Source: Oreohelix idahoensis
Lineage: Eukaryota; Mollusca; Gastropoda; Stylommatophora; Oreohelicidae
NCBI GenBank assembly: GCA_024509875.1
Contig: JAMPIV010008531.1
Coordinates: 434,001-498,000 of the forward strand
DNA length: 64,000 nt
Reading direction: 5' to 3'
Shown here: in pieces, positions 24,901 through 37,700 of the stretch
Numbering within the stretch: the stretch's first letter is position 1
Layout: the number at the start of each line of letters is the position of its first letter
Made by a program: the position numbers and the translations under genes
The notes under the pieces: generated by a model
Seen by the model: only the letters and a program-made list of their open reading frames with translations
Told to the model about the DNA's origin: nothing
Databases searched by the model: none

Positions 24901-27900
24901 TGAAACAGTGGAAATCTAAGTGCTTGTCTACAGATGTTCCATTGTGATGTTATTCAACATGAATGCTAACTTAAGATGGTAGACCATTGATCAACAATAT
25001 GCTATTTATGTCGACCTATGTTGCTGTAACTATACACGTACTGTCTAAGTGTGTGCGTCCTATTAAACAGTATGAAACGACCACAGTAGTCCAGCCATCC
25101 TTGACTTCCACCTGTTATTGGAGTGAGTGTCCTGTAAACCTGTCGAACTGTCATCCATTCGCGTTTGTCATTATTGATGTTCACACTCACCCATTGCATC
25201 AGAATATACGCACTTAACAGTACACCTTGTCAGGGCCCCGACAGTCGGTAACCTGACCCATTTACAGAACATTGTGACTGGACGAGCAATATAAAAAAAA
25301 AACAGTCCATGTCAATCTGGTGCAAGAAACAGCATTTATCAGTGTCCCTATCCCTTGTCAGCATCATCTTCTCATCTTTTGTTCCACTACTAGCATAGAT
25401 TCAATCAATACCCTTTAGCTCCCCGAGGAGCATAGGCCTTCAACAAACACATGCCAAGTCTTCCTGTCCTGTGCTCAAGTTCTTTCTGTGTTTTCCTCAT
25501 CATTTTTACCTCTGTATCCAGTTCTCTTCTCCATGTGTTTTTTGGTCTACATCTGCTTCTCTTTCCCTGTGGATTCCAGAACAATGCTATCAACAGGTCT
25601 CCTCAATGTGTGTCCTGTCCATCGCCAGCGTCTTCTTCTCAACTCTTGTTCCACTGGCACTTGTCTGGTTCTTGTCATCAATTCCACATTTGTGACTTTG
25701 TCATACGATTTCAGTCCTTCTATTCTACGCAAGCACCCATTTATAAAAGTCTAGCTTTTTGGTTGTTTTTGTTGCTCTCCATGTCTCAGAGCCATACAAC
25801 AGGACTGACTTGACATTTGAGTTGAAGATTCTTATTTTCGTGTTGGACTTGATTTCTCTTGTTCTCCATATGTTTCCCAATGCAATGAAAGCTCCTCTTG
25901 CTTTTTGTATTCTTATTTTGATATCATTGTCTGTCCCTCCAACTCTGTCTATATTACTGCCAAGATATGTGTACATTCTACATCCTTTAGTGGTGTTTCT
26001 CCAAGTTCAACCTTGTTATCATTTCTTGCATTTATTCTCATAATCCTTGTCTTGTCCCTGTGTATTTTCAGGCCCACTTGTTGTGACCTATAATCGAGAA
26101 TTTTCATTTTCTCTTGCATCTGATTATGGTTATGGGACAGAAGAGCCAAGTCATCTGCAAAATCCAGATCATCAAGCTGTTTAGTCAGATTCCACTGGAT
26201 TCCATTTCTGTTGTGTGATGTCGATGTTTTCATAAACCAATCTATTGCTAGTAAGAAAAGAAATGGAGACAAGAGGCATCCCTGTCTCACTCCCGTTCTA
26301 ATCCTAAATGGTTCTGTAAGTTGTCCTTCATGAAGAACTCTGCATGTCATGTCTTCATAAGTCTTCCTTATTAAGTTAATGATCTTCATGGGAACTCAGT
26401 AATGCCTCATCAATTTCCAAAGTGATTCTCTGTCTACACTGTCAAATGCCTTTTCATAGTCCACAAATCCGATGTATTGCGGTGAATTCCATTCCAGACT
26501 TTGTTCAACTATTATTCTCAATGTGGCTATCTGGTCTGTACAGGTTCTGTTTTGTCAAAAACCTGCTTGTTCATCTCTCAGTTGCTTGTCTATGGACTCT
26601 TTTAACTCTTACTATACGGGAGCTAAAACCGCGTTTTTACGCGCTAGTTTAGCTATCGTTACCGTCGCGCGCCACTTCACGGGGCGAGCCGTAAAATTGG
26701 TACTAAACCCGCGCCACTTCACGGGGCTTGCCGGATTGTAAGAGTTAATCTCTCAAGGATGATTCTGTTTAATACTTTTCCTGGCACTGATAGTAACATT
26801 ATTCCTCTATAATTTGTGCACTCTTGTAAATTTCCCTTCTTAGGCAACTTAACCAGATAACCTTCCTTCCATTCTGCTGGTATTTCCTCTTTCTCCCAGA
26901 CTTTGCCAAGTAGTTTGTATAATATCTCTGTAGAGGAATCAATATAAGTATTTAAACCAATAAAACGGTATTCAATCAGTTTTACAAATAACGGTTCACA
27001 AGAAACAAGGGACGTTTCGGGTTTTACCCTTCGTCAGCCACAAACAGGTGACAAAGACAAGAATTACATATAGGTACCACAAAACTATACGATGATGAGA
27101 AATATACAACAAATGGGCGATACAAGCAGATGGAAAAAGTAAACAACAACAGTGATAAGAGGAAAAAAACAATAATAATACAAGAAAATCGTAAAATCTA
27201 AAAGAAATACTGAAACAAGAAAGTAAATAATCAATGAAACGAAAAAAAGAGAATTAACAAAACTGTGGAACTAGTAAAAGTTAACTCAGCTTGATCCAAA
27301 GAATATGTGAAAGAAAGCAGTAGTATTCTGTCACAGAAATCGCAAGGAAGTGACGTACGATAGCGACAAAACAAAAGATATAAAAAGATACGAAACGAAC
27401 CAAAACAAAAACATAAGAAGATAGATCTAAAAGACAACGAATAAAGAATGAAAAAGAGAAAAGCTACCATAATTTATGCAAAATTATGGATATTCAAACC
27501 ATCGGGAGCTAAAACGCCCATTTTAAAAATAAGACGATTCTCCAACAAAAAGCGAGTCTTGTCATTACCGGCACATGAAAGGAGGGCAGTGACATGAATA
27601 TCGGAATTACCTGAATGGTCAGGCCTATTGAAATGAAGGGCCACTGGTAAATGTTTGTCATGATAGATGTCATTCAAGTGCTCACGAAACCTGTCTGCCA
27701 AACGCCTGCCAGTTTCACCAATATAGGTCATGCCACACCTCTTGCAGATGATAGCATAAATCAGGTTTCTGGATTCGCACGTAAAAGACTTTCTAATGAT
27801 AAATTTTCCTTTCGGAAAAGTGACTGTTTGGAGTATAAACGGACAGGTCTTACATATCCGGCGTTGGCACGGTTTAGTACCAAAGTAAGACGGGCTAGTA

Positions 27901-30900
27901 TGTCGCAAGCGACTGTACAAGAATATCCCTAAAATTCCTATCCCTACGATAAGCTACCAAAGGTGTATCACGAAACAACTCTTTGGTATCAGGATCAGAG
28001 TTGAGAATAGGCAGATGTCGAAACAGAATTCTCTTTACCGCCAGACAGTGAGGATGGAAAGTTAGAACCAGTTTGAGTCTGTCAGATTGGACAGAAGGTT
28101 TAGTAGTGAGTGCCGTCTGACGAGTAACGCGTATGATATGATTAAGGGCATCAGATAAAACATGTTCTGGATAAAGACGTCGGCGAAAGAACTCGAGCAT
28201 CTCTTGAGCTCGCTGATGAAAATCATCAATATCTGTTTTGATGGCCTCTGCTGGAATTCCATCTGGACCAGCTGCTTTTCCATCTTTCAGAAGCTTTATG
28301 GCTTTCTTTATTTCTTCTCTACTTGGTTGTTCACAGCTGATTAGTAGCTCCTCTTCTGCTGGCTGGATGTCTGGGGGATTAGTTGGAGCTGGTCTATTGA
28401 GAAGTTCCTCAAAATGTTCTGTCCATCTCTTCATTTGTTCTTGTATATTACTAAGCAATTTTCCATTCTTATCTTTTATGAGGCCATTTGCTTGCTTATA
28501 TTTCCCTGTTAGCTTCTTTATGTTATTGTACAGGTCATTCATATTTCCTTTAGCCACAGCTTCCTCTGCTTCCCTTGCCAACTGTTCAATATACTTCCTG
28601 TTGTCTCTTTTGATGTTTCTTCTTACTTCTTTGTTTGCTTCTATGTACACTTCATGAGCCTTGGCTTTGGAGCTTCTGGTTTTGCTTCTGTTTAAATCTG
28701 CTTTCTTGTTTTTCCTGTCTTCTATCTTGCTAATGGTTTCTGTTGTTATCCTTGCTTTGTGCCAATGTTCTCTTTTTCTCCATACTTCTTCACGTCTCGT
28801 TCCATATATTTTTTTACTTGTTGCCAGTGGTCTTCCGTATCTGCTTCATCTTCCAGCTGTTCGAGTACTTGTTATTTGTTGGATACTGTGATTGAAAATT
28901 GTTCTCTTATTTCCTGATTTCTTAGATATCCCACATTATACTGTTGTCTATAGCTATATACTGTTGTAAATTTCTTGAGTTTTAATTTTGTTTTAGCCAA
29001 TAGAAGATGGTGGTCTGATACCACATCTGCTCCTCTACATACTTTTATATCATGCAAATATGACCTAAACATCTTACTTATGCATATGTGATCAATTTGA
29101 TTCTCAGTTCTGTGGTCTGGTGATATCCATGTTGCTTTATGTTTTCTTTTATGTGGAAATATGCTTCCTCCTATAGCTAGTTGATTTGAAGCACAGAAGT
29201 TTGCTAATAGTTCCCCATTCTCGTTCATCATACCTAATCCATGATTTTTTCAAAGCCGGTGTTGTCTGTTCCTATTTTCGCGTTTAGGTCTGCCATCAAA
29301 ATTGTGATGTTCTTTCTTTTCTTTTTGTCCAAGACATTTTGTAATCTGGTGTAAAAGTCTTCTTTCTCAGATTCTTCTTTATCATTTGTTGGTGCATAAC
29401 ACTGGATGATGTTTTTTGTCAAGACCAGTTATTGCGGAGAATACTCCACAGGTTCCACCACTGCAGTGTGGATTTGTAATAATAACTAAAGGCTCGTTCT
29501 TCCAAGAGTATACCACACAACAATGGCTGACAATAGAAATGAACACCTTTAACAGGAACTTCCCTTTAATACTATGCACAATACAATAAGGCCTCACACG
29601 GCCAATAAACGCATCAAATACAATAATGAAATGCCACTGTAAACTTGCCTTAGCAGCTTAATCTATCAGCCTCATACATGACAGTACGTTTACACTGAAA
29701 ACCACTGCAATGAATATAGCTCACCTGAGCGGCAAAACTATGGAAATGTCACACACAAAATCCACTATCTTTTATCAAACCATGGCCTGTAGATAATACG
29801 AACTAGACAATACACTACTCTAGCATTACAACGTACTTATCAACCAGGTCCGAAATATGGCAAGCACTCAGTTAATAGTCCACAATATGAACACATAGCA
29901 ATCTTGCTGGCAAAGGGAAAATGTCCATCCTCTCTGGATGCAGGCTAGTTTCTGACTCCCAAATTTGCGCCTTATTTGCCGACTTCGGTAGTCACTTGAC
30001 CCACCAGTTCGGCTAGCCCCGGCCTCGCCCGGCTGACTTTTCGCCGAACACAATACCTAAGATGCACTGCGAAATAGCGCTGTGACATTTATATTTACTT
30101 TCTTTTTGGCTGATTTAAACCTTGCTGTTATAATTCAGGGTCCCATTGCTTCACATTCTATAAGTGCCTTCTGTGCTTCCCTAGACAGCATTATAGCCAC
30201 CCCTTCTCTGTGGTGGACTCTTTCCTCCTCATGTCTTGAGGACAACACCATTTCTCCTGTGATAAATCTCCTCCTCTCTATGCCCTTCCACCGTGTCTCG
30301 CAGAGACCCAGGATATCAATCCTGTAATTTGTCATTTCCACTTCTAACTTTCCCGTTTTCCCTTGTTCACATAGAGTGCAAACATTCCAGGTGCCGATCC
30401 TAGACGAAAAAAGGTTAGTGTAGTGGATTGATGGTATTGTATGATGATGATATTACTACGTGTGATGCATGAGGTCAGCTGTGAAGGCTCCTGAGATAAA
30501 ATGTAGCTGTGAATTGTCAGAAGGCCCTTCGTGCTACCACTACGACCTCACACCTATCTTTTTTTTACTAATGAATGTGGCTACGTTAAATGTCTAGGGT
30601 AATGATATGTAATGTGTTGTGGTAGTTTACATACACACACACAGATATTTACTAAGTCTAATAATATTAATAAATGTTATAATACACTGAACTAACTCAA
30701 GTGTGTAAAATTTGGATAGTAATTTTCTTTAAATTTATTTGTTCTGAACCAAGGTTTTAATTTGGTCAGAACATATGAAAGGTTTTGCAATTATGAAAGA
30801 AATGCATGAATATTACATAATAAATGCAAGGTGTGTACATATGTATGTTACTAGACTAGTTAATATTACTACTGTTTATAGTTGTAATCTATTTGGGAGA

Positions 30901-33900
30901 ACATTTAATGGATGTGCTGTTGGGGTGGCCTCATCACTCCCTGTCTATGGTGACTACACATTGTCCAGTTATTTGATGGAAATTTTATGGGTGTGTTAGC
31001 AAATAAGTTGAGTTGGTGAATTCTCAGCAGACCAGACGCTCACGTAGCTTGAATGTGTAGCTCTGGTGCTGAGATCTGGTGGCCCCACCTCTCCGTGCTT
31101 GGGGGCTATATCAGAAGTCTGGTGGCCCCACCTCTCCGTGCTTGGGGGCAATATCAGAAGTCTGGTGGCCCCACCTCTCCGTGCTTGGGGGCTATAATAG
31201 GCTGCTCTGACAAAATGTTACTGCACGGGTCCACTCTGGTAATATTCAACAACTCATTTGACACCACATTGGTGCCAACTGAAACTCACAGTTCTGCAAT
31301 CAAAGTATTAGTCATGTGTCAGAATTCCATCCTCTGACCATTTCTGGACACAACACTACACAACAACAACACCACATAGACGGGTCAGATCTTTCTGACC
31401 AAACAACACATCTTACCAAGTTGGTTTCACATAGGATAAGTTCTCCCAGACTACGTATTCTGAAATATGTTCATTAGCTTCCTGCCATAGAATAGGATAG
31501 GTGATATGTTTCACTGATCTCAACACTTGATCTGTCCTTCCTAATCCGTGCTGGAGTTTATGTATTTTATTTGTCTCTAGACCCTGAACTGGGGCGGGGG
31601 GTCTAGAGCGAATCCTTACTTGTTGTAAGGGACAGATTATGCTATTGCAGTATCAAATCACTCGAAACCTTAAACAAATATTAAAATGTACAAAGAAATA
31701 ATTTCAGTCTTACCAGAATTATGAATATAGAACACAGTTAAATGCTAGCAAAACTCAGCTGAGCTGCTGGCTTTAGGATGGCGTCCCTCTAAATATTTCA
31801 ATAGCTTCTGGGAATTCCACCACTTAATAATTCACTGTGTCTACTAGGACAACTTATAATGAATGGCACAAAATGCGCGTCTGAGCGCCGATAATATATT
31901 CATCTATGGCCAATCACTGCCTTTTCTTTTTCAAATTCAAATATCCTACCAAAAAGTCATTTCAGTCATACCTCAGTCAAGTATGCCTTATTGTCTGTTG
32001 GTCCGTCCGTCTCTACTTGCGTTTCACAAAAAAACACACTTGTTTTTTGAACCAACTCTGCCTTCCCCTACACAATTTTTGCCTTTAAAGTTATTTTTAG
32101 CCACAATTCACCATCCCACCCCATCTCTTCATTCCAACTAGATTTTAGCACTTGCGTCTTCAAGGCCACATTTTTTTGAAAATTAGTGACATGTTTTATT
32201 TCAATGCAGACGCTCGCTGATATGAACAACACAGTCTTTTGTCAATATCTTTCTTATTATCTGTCCGTCTGTATAAATGAAAGCATATTATTTCACTGCT
32301 CAAGATGGGCCATCCGGCCAGCTAGGTTTTATATTCCTAACATTATTATTAAGAAAAGTTACTTTTCAAATATTTTCTAGAATCTTCTGGAATGCGTTCA
32401 TCACTGCATTCAAATAAACGGACTAAGTTATCGCAAAAGCGTCCAAGAAATGACTGTGGCGTATAATATCCAAGGTCCCTTTTGTCGATTTCTTTACTTT
32501 ATGTCAACTTGGGGAACGTGACTTTTTCCTCCTTTCCCCACCACTTGCGTCTTTTAGCCTTGTTAGTTTCAAGCACGCGTTCAGTCAGATTTTTCCTTTT
32601 GATCTCCGTTCTCATCCCGTTCTGTTTTGCCTTCAAGTCTAACAATTTAATTTCCATGGCGGGTGATGACCCGCGGCGTGGGCGATCATGTATTCTAGCA
32701 GCTTACGCATTAGTTTTTATCCCTACGTTGTATCATTGGAGATATTTTAACGTTGTATCATGGTCAATTTTATGACAGTTAGTCAGCAACCCAGACTCCT
32801 TTCAGCTTTCTCTGGGTTGCTTCATGCGCCTCCTTTCCAGAGGACCTACAACTAGGTAAAACGGTTTGATTTTTAGATTCTTTACGTTGTTGGAAAAAGT
32901 ACCAACCATTTCAGAAGGCATAAAATCACAAGGAGACAGAAGACAGATGGGAGATAGTTGGTAATATTGAACTTCTCATAAAGATGGAACTGTCAATGAG
33001 GGGTAATTCAGTCATTCTCCCTTTTTGTCCCCAAGGGAGCATGGAGCTACCCACTGCAGGAAGCCTGCACTAAAGTATTCATGAACGCTTGCATTGGTGG
33101 TGTCTGTAGCATATTGTTGGACATGGTGAGGTTGCCATCCTCCATGCACGACCCCATATTAGGTACCTTGTATGGCATGCCTGAAGGAGTAGTAGTCCTG
33201 TTCTTACTTTATCTCCTCAGAGACCCCTGGGAAGAACAAGGGGTAATTTAGAGATAAATACAGACCTGGTGTGGACCAGGGAGAGGTGAGGTAAAATGCT
33301 GACTTAACAGACAGATCATTGAGGGGAGATATGGGCTATTACCTAAAAATGGTGTGGAAGGGATAGAAGTGGCACAAAGAAATGCAGGATTTTTAACTAG
33401 GAGGATTATGGAATAGAGGCGAGAAGAAAAGGGATCGAGTATAATAGGGGTGATGCTAGACAGGGGAGGATATCAGAGAGGATGTGTGTCATCTGTCTAT
33501 TCTTCTGGTAAACTCTCTTTAACTCCCTCCTGCCCACGTAGTATAAAATATTTTCATTTGTTTATTTGTTTTGTTTTAAAAAAAAAAAAAGGAAATCAAT
33601 GGAGTATAGTGATATATGTATGTTTCTCATCCCGCATTGGTTCATTCAAGGTATATTATTGATATTTGGAACCTATGTGAATATTAGCCCTGTGTCATTC
33701 CCAGGGATCTCTGAAAAGACTGAGAGAATAAGCCTACTGTTTGCTCAGGAACAAGAGGGCTAAGACCACCAGTACATGTCTGTATACTTGGTATTAGATG
33801 TCATATCAAATACAGAATTTGGAAGATAACCAGACAATGACAAATGCAGCTGATGATCAAAGAAAGGTCAGAGGTTGAAAGGACCTGATATTAGGTTGTG

Positions 33901-34691
33901 CATGAAGCTGGCAGCCTCACTGTGTAACACAGATTGCCTCAGAATCCACCATTGTAACGAGAGCATGTGAAGGCTTGGGGGCAAGCATACTGCAAGGGGG
34001 GGAAACCAGCTGCGGTGATAGTTCCATAAGAAACCTAAATGAATATGATTATGATATGAATATTAAGAATCCCTTTGGCTGTTACAGAGAGGTGCAGGTT
34101 ACCTGTTATTTTGGCATTATAATCTGTTACTAAGAATACAGCTGTTTCAAATAAGAAAAACAACTCTCTATTTTACAAGTTTGTAGTAGATATTTATATA
34201 TAAACAAATAAAATGGTGTTGAATCAGTAATAAGCTAGACAGAAAACAGCAAACCACCATTTTTAGGCTCCGCACAGGACACTGTAGACTACAAGCCCAT
34301 CTCCACAAAATTAAAGCTGCCCTAACTGACCACTGCACATGCCAAAATGGCCCCCAGACTCCAGAACACATTCTACAAACGTGCCCTCTCTTTGGTGATT
34401 TGAGAGCTCAGACCTGGCCCCAGGAGACGAAAGTGGAAGAGAAACTTTGGGGTACCCGCGAGGAGCTCCTGCTGATGATTGGATTCATGAAGGCAACTCA
34501 TCTCCTTGTTTAGACTGCCTAGCATAGGAAACTGATCGCAGAAGAAGAAGAATCAGTATTACAAATTAACGGTACACAGGAAACATGGGACATTTCTGGT
34601 TTCACCCTTCGTCAGCCACAGTTACAAATAGGCAACAAGGACAATAAATATAGACAGGTTTAAAAAAAATACTATAGACACTACAAACACG

Positions 34692-34782
<91 letters not shown>

Positions 34783-37700
34783 TATCATCATCATCATGTG
34801 ACGTATTCTTTCCAGAACGTTGTCTCCATTACAGCTGCTCTGAACGCATCACGATTCTGGGCAAGTCGACCTGCATCAGCCAAAGACAAGTTCAGACTCT
34901 CTGTGATGTCCTGGGTCCACCGTCGTCTAGGTCGACCCCTTCCCCTTTTTCCAGGGACCATGCCTTCCATCACTGTTTTTTCCAGACTATTATGTCTTTT
35001 TATATGACCGAAAAATTTCAGCTTCCTTATTGCGATGGTATTTAGGAGCCAATGTTCCTGTACGTTTAGTGAGTGCAGTACTTCTCTGTTGGTCTTTTTT
35101 TCTGTCCAGGGTATTCTCAACATCCTTCTGTAGCATTTCATTTCGAATGATGTAATCTTTTTTGCAACTGTTTTATTGAGTGTCCAAGTCTCGCAGCCGT
35201 ATGTTGCTACTGGGAATATACATGCTCTGATCAGTTGTAACTTTGTTTCTTTGCTTGTGCCTTGCCATAGGTTTTTCATCTGTATTAGCTTATGTGAAGC
35301 AATTGCAAGTCTTCTTTTAATTTCTACTGCACAGTCGCCAGAGCTGTTAATGATTGATCCTAAGTATTCGAATTCATTGACACTTTCCAGTTCTTCGTTA
35401 TCAATTTCAATTTCTGGTTTGGTCTTTACTTTGTCTGTTGTCAATACTTTGGTCTTCTTGGTGTTTAGGTATAGATTCTGGGCCTCGCTGTGTTTTTTGG
35501 TGATATATATATATATATATATACCTGTCACAAAAAGTAGGGGATATTGAAATTAAAAGTTATCCAAAGACAATATATTTCAAATTAGTTCATTTATTCC
35601 TTCGTACAAGTAAACTTGAGCATCATAACAAGACATTTGCGGTATAAGAAGTGTTATGGCTTTACTCACATGATTTTTAGTCGCACTGGCAACCAAGGGA
35701 ACAGAAGATGTGTAGATCATATATTCACTCTTAGGAACATTATAGAGCAGTGCTCAGAATGGCAAAGACAGCTTTACATTAATTTCGTTGATTTTGAAAA
35801 GACTTTTGACAGCATACATAGGGACAGTTTATGGAAAATACTGAGGGCTTATGGAATTCCAAGCTGCATAGTGTCAATCATAAAAAGCCTCTATGCCAAC
35901 TTTACGTGTAGTGTTGGGCAGAGCAACCTAACCTTTGAGGTGAAGACAGGAGTACGACAGGGATGCCCCTTATCAACCACTCTATTTTTAACAGTCATAG
36001 ACTGGGTGATGCGCCAGACAACAGAGGGCAGTCCAAGAGGAATAAGATGGACAACATTTTTTACATTGGAAGATCTGGAATATGCAGATGACATTGCACT
36101 ACTAGCACATTCACATCAACACATCCAGAAAAAAATGGATAGTCTTAACCTTAATAAGTTTAGCCAGCAGGTGGGCTTGAAGTCTGAGGTCATGATGCTC
36201 AATGTGAGCAACCCTGAGCCCATATCAGTAAGGAATCAGCAACTGGTACAGACAGATACCTTCACATACCTAGGATGCATAGTAACACCAGACGGCGGGA
36301 CAGGCAAAGACATCAACATCAGAATGAATAAGGCAAGAACAGCCTTCTTTAGCCTAAACAACATCTGGAAGTCCTCCCAATACTGCACAAGCACAAAATT
36401 AAGATTATATCAGAGCTGTGTGCTTTCTGTGCTTCTCTATGGTGCGGAATGCTGGAGAGTTACAGAGAAGGAAATGTCGAAATTGTCCTCTTTTCACACA
36501 TCATGCCTAAGAAAAATTCACCGAATCTTTTGGCCGAATACCATCACTAACCAAGATCTGCTTACTCGTAGCAAGCAAGAGGACATGCACACCATCATTG
36601 CTGGCAGACGCTGGAGCTGGGTTGGCCATGTCCTCAGAAGAGACCCCGATGCCATCACAAGAACAGCTATGCTTTGGACCCCTGAAGGAAAACGAAATAG
36701 AGGACGACCAAAAACAACCTGGCGGAGGACTGTGGAGGCTGAGATGCAAAGAATGAACCAGAGTTGGGGCACTGTACGAAGGATGGCCGCCGACCGAGCA
36801 AAGTGGAATCAATTTGTTGTTGCCCTACAAGACGCCACTAGGCGTGATGGCCACTGACTGCTTTGACGGTCGGCGGCTAAGGATCAAAGAAGAAAAGAAG
36901 GCAACCAAGGCGGGGTAGTGTTACGCACGGATCATTATTATTTTTCGTTTGTATAAACATTTTTTCATATGTATGATCATTTTTTTGACTGAAGTGTGTA
37001 TTATGTTTTCTATGGTCAAAGGGACATAATCCGAGTTATCGAGACTACAATTTGTTAGGAGTTGCCTTCTCTTGTATAGAGACACGTTCGGTCTATAATT
37101 TCTTGAACGAAGCGTGACCACATCTCCTTATTTGGTAGTATCAGTCAACTATGGTAGATGTCTGAAACCTTTCTTAACGCTTCTTTTCATGACCATAAAA
37201 GGCGCGACTGTGTAAGACTTTTATCTCGAATGTTCTTCGAATCGTCTTATTGTGAACGGCAACTCAGAGATTGTCGTTCTGCGCATGTCAAACCGGGAGT
37301 TCGTTCTGTGTGTTCCGCCCAGTTGGGGCAGTTTAGAAATGGTTTAAGAAGCGAGCAGACGCAACTGCGTCTTGTGATTCTCTGAGGGAAATACAGTGTC
37401 TTAGTGAGTTAGTTAGCTAACTAGACTATTTCCCAGTATTATGCAGCCTGCCTGGAGGCATATGTTCATGGTTGATTTTCCGAAATAAGGTAATTCCTCT
37501 TGTATCGAACTTTATGCTATCGTCTAGAGGTTCGTCATTTTGTCGCCTATTTGCTCGCCTGTGTGATGCAAAATGGAGAGGTACTTTGACTAGGATTAAG
37601 TCACCGGTATCTGTATACCTGAACTAGTTAAATATATATGGGTCGCTCTAGACCAACAAGACTGTTGTCTGTGTTCCAGGATTCGTTATATCAGAGATCA

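Larger units (their letters stand above)
13767..25341 (+). mobile_element. Gmr1-like Ty3-type LTR retrotransposon, degenerate (copy 1)
   Basis: It is bounded by a GTGTC duplication (13762-13766 and 25342-25346) and LTRs starting TGTTGCGCACAT and ending GCATTTATCA. The internal part has a long leader (15317-18069), a gag-pol pseudogene (18070-22746) and a short 3' region with a G-rich tract before the 3' LTR. Pol order is protease, integrase, reverse transcriptase, RNase H, opposite to most Ty3 elements and as in Gmr1-like elements. It is older than copy 2, because its LTRs differ at scattered sites and its coding region is broken. Confidence 0.9.
26946..28224 (-). mobile_element. Penelope-like element, 5'-truncated
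   Basis: It is flanked by ATCAATAT (26938-26945 and 28225-28232) inside the LINE RT. The minus strand first codes the RT-distal LYPEHVLSDALNHIIRVTRQ, then, after a frame change near 27910, a Cys-rich linker (CQRRICKTCPF) and a GIY-YIG nuclease (LIYAIICKRCGMTYIGETGR, with R in GRRLADRFREHL) ending near 27474. The 3' non-coding part carries a hammerhead ribozyme core. GIY-YIG after RT is diagnostic of Penelope-like elements. The RT palm is missing. Confidence 0.9.
25394..30410 (-). mobile_element. Near-complete LINE (endonuclease-RT), decayed and interrupted
   Basis: Minus strand from about 30400: the start of an APE-type endonuclease (RIGTWNV, then ILGLCETRWKG). After an insertion come IIQCYAPTNDKEESEKEDFY, ILMADLNAKIG and DHHLLLAKTKLKLKK. 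Next is the RT: AIKLLKDGKAAGPDGIPAEA, then after a PLE insertion LYKLLGKVWEKEEIPAEW, RTGVRQGCLLSPFLF, LDFADDLALLSH (catalytic FADD), QQVGLKIHRDKT and YTYLGSN. The C-terminus is RRRRWRWTGHTLRR and GKRSRCRPKNTWRRELDTEV. Several frameshifts and stops make it dead. It is interrupted by elements at 26606-26744, 26946-28224 and about 29425-30080. The GHxLRR/GRPKxTWRR tail is common in invertebrate RTE-type LINEs, but I did not fix the clade. Confidence 0.85.
34150..34690 (-). mobile_element. Penelope-like element 3' relic, split by a LINE fragment
   Basis: Bases 34190-34229 and 34550-34650 match the 3' non-coding end of the element at 26946-27070 (AATAAAAC/TGGT..TTGAATCAGT, then TTACAAATTAACGGT, then the hammerhead). 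No coding sequence is left. It is interrupted at 34230-34549. Confidence 0.75.

Noticed and set aside
34694..34786. TATA-rich tract as a promoter
   Set aside because: It is a simple (TA)n microsatellite next to LINE tails, with no nearby gene start.
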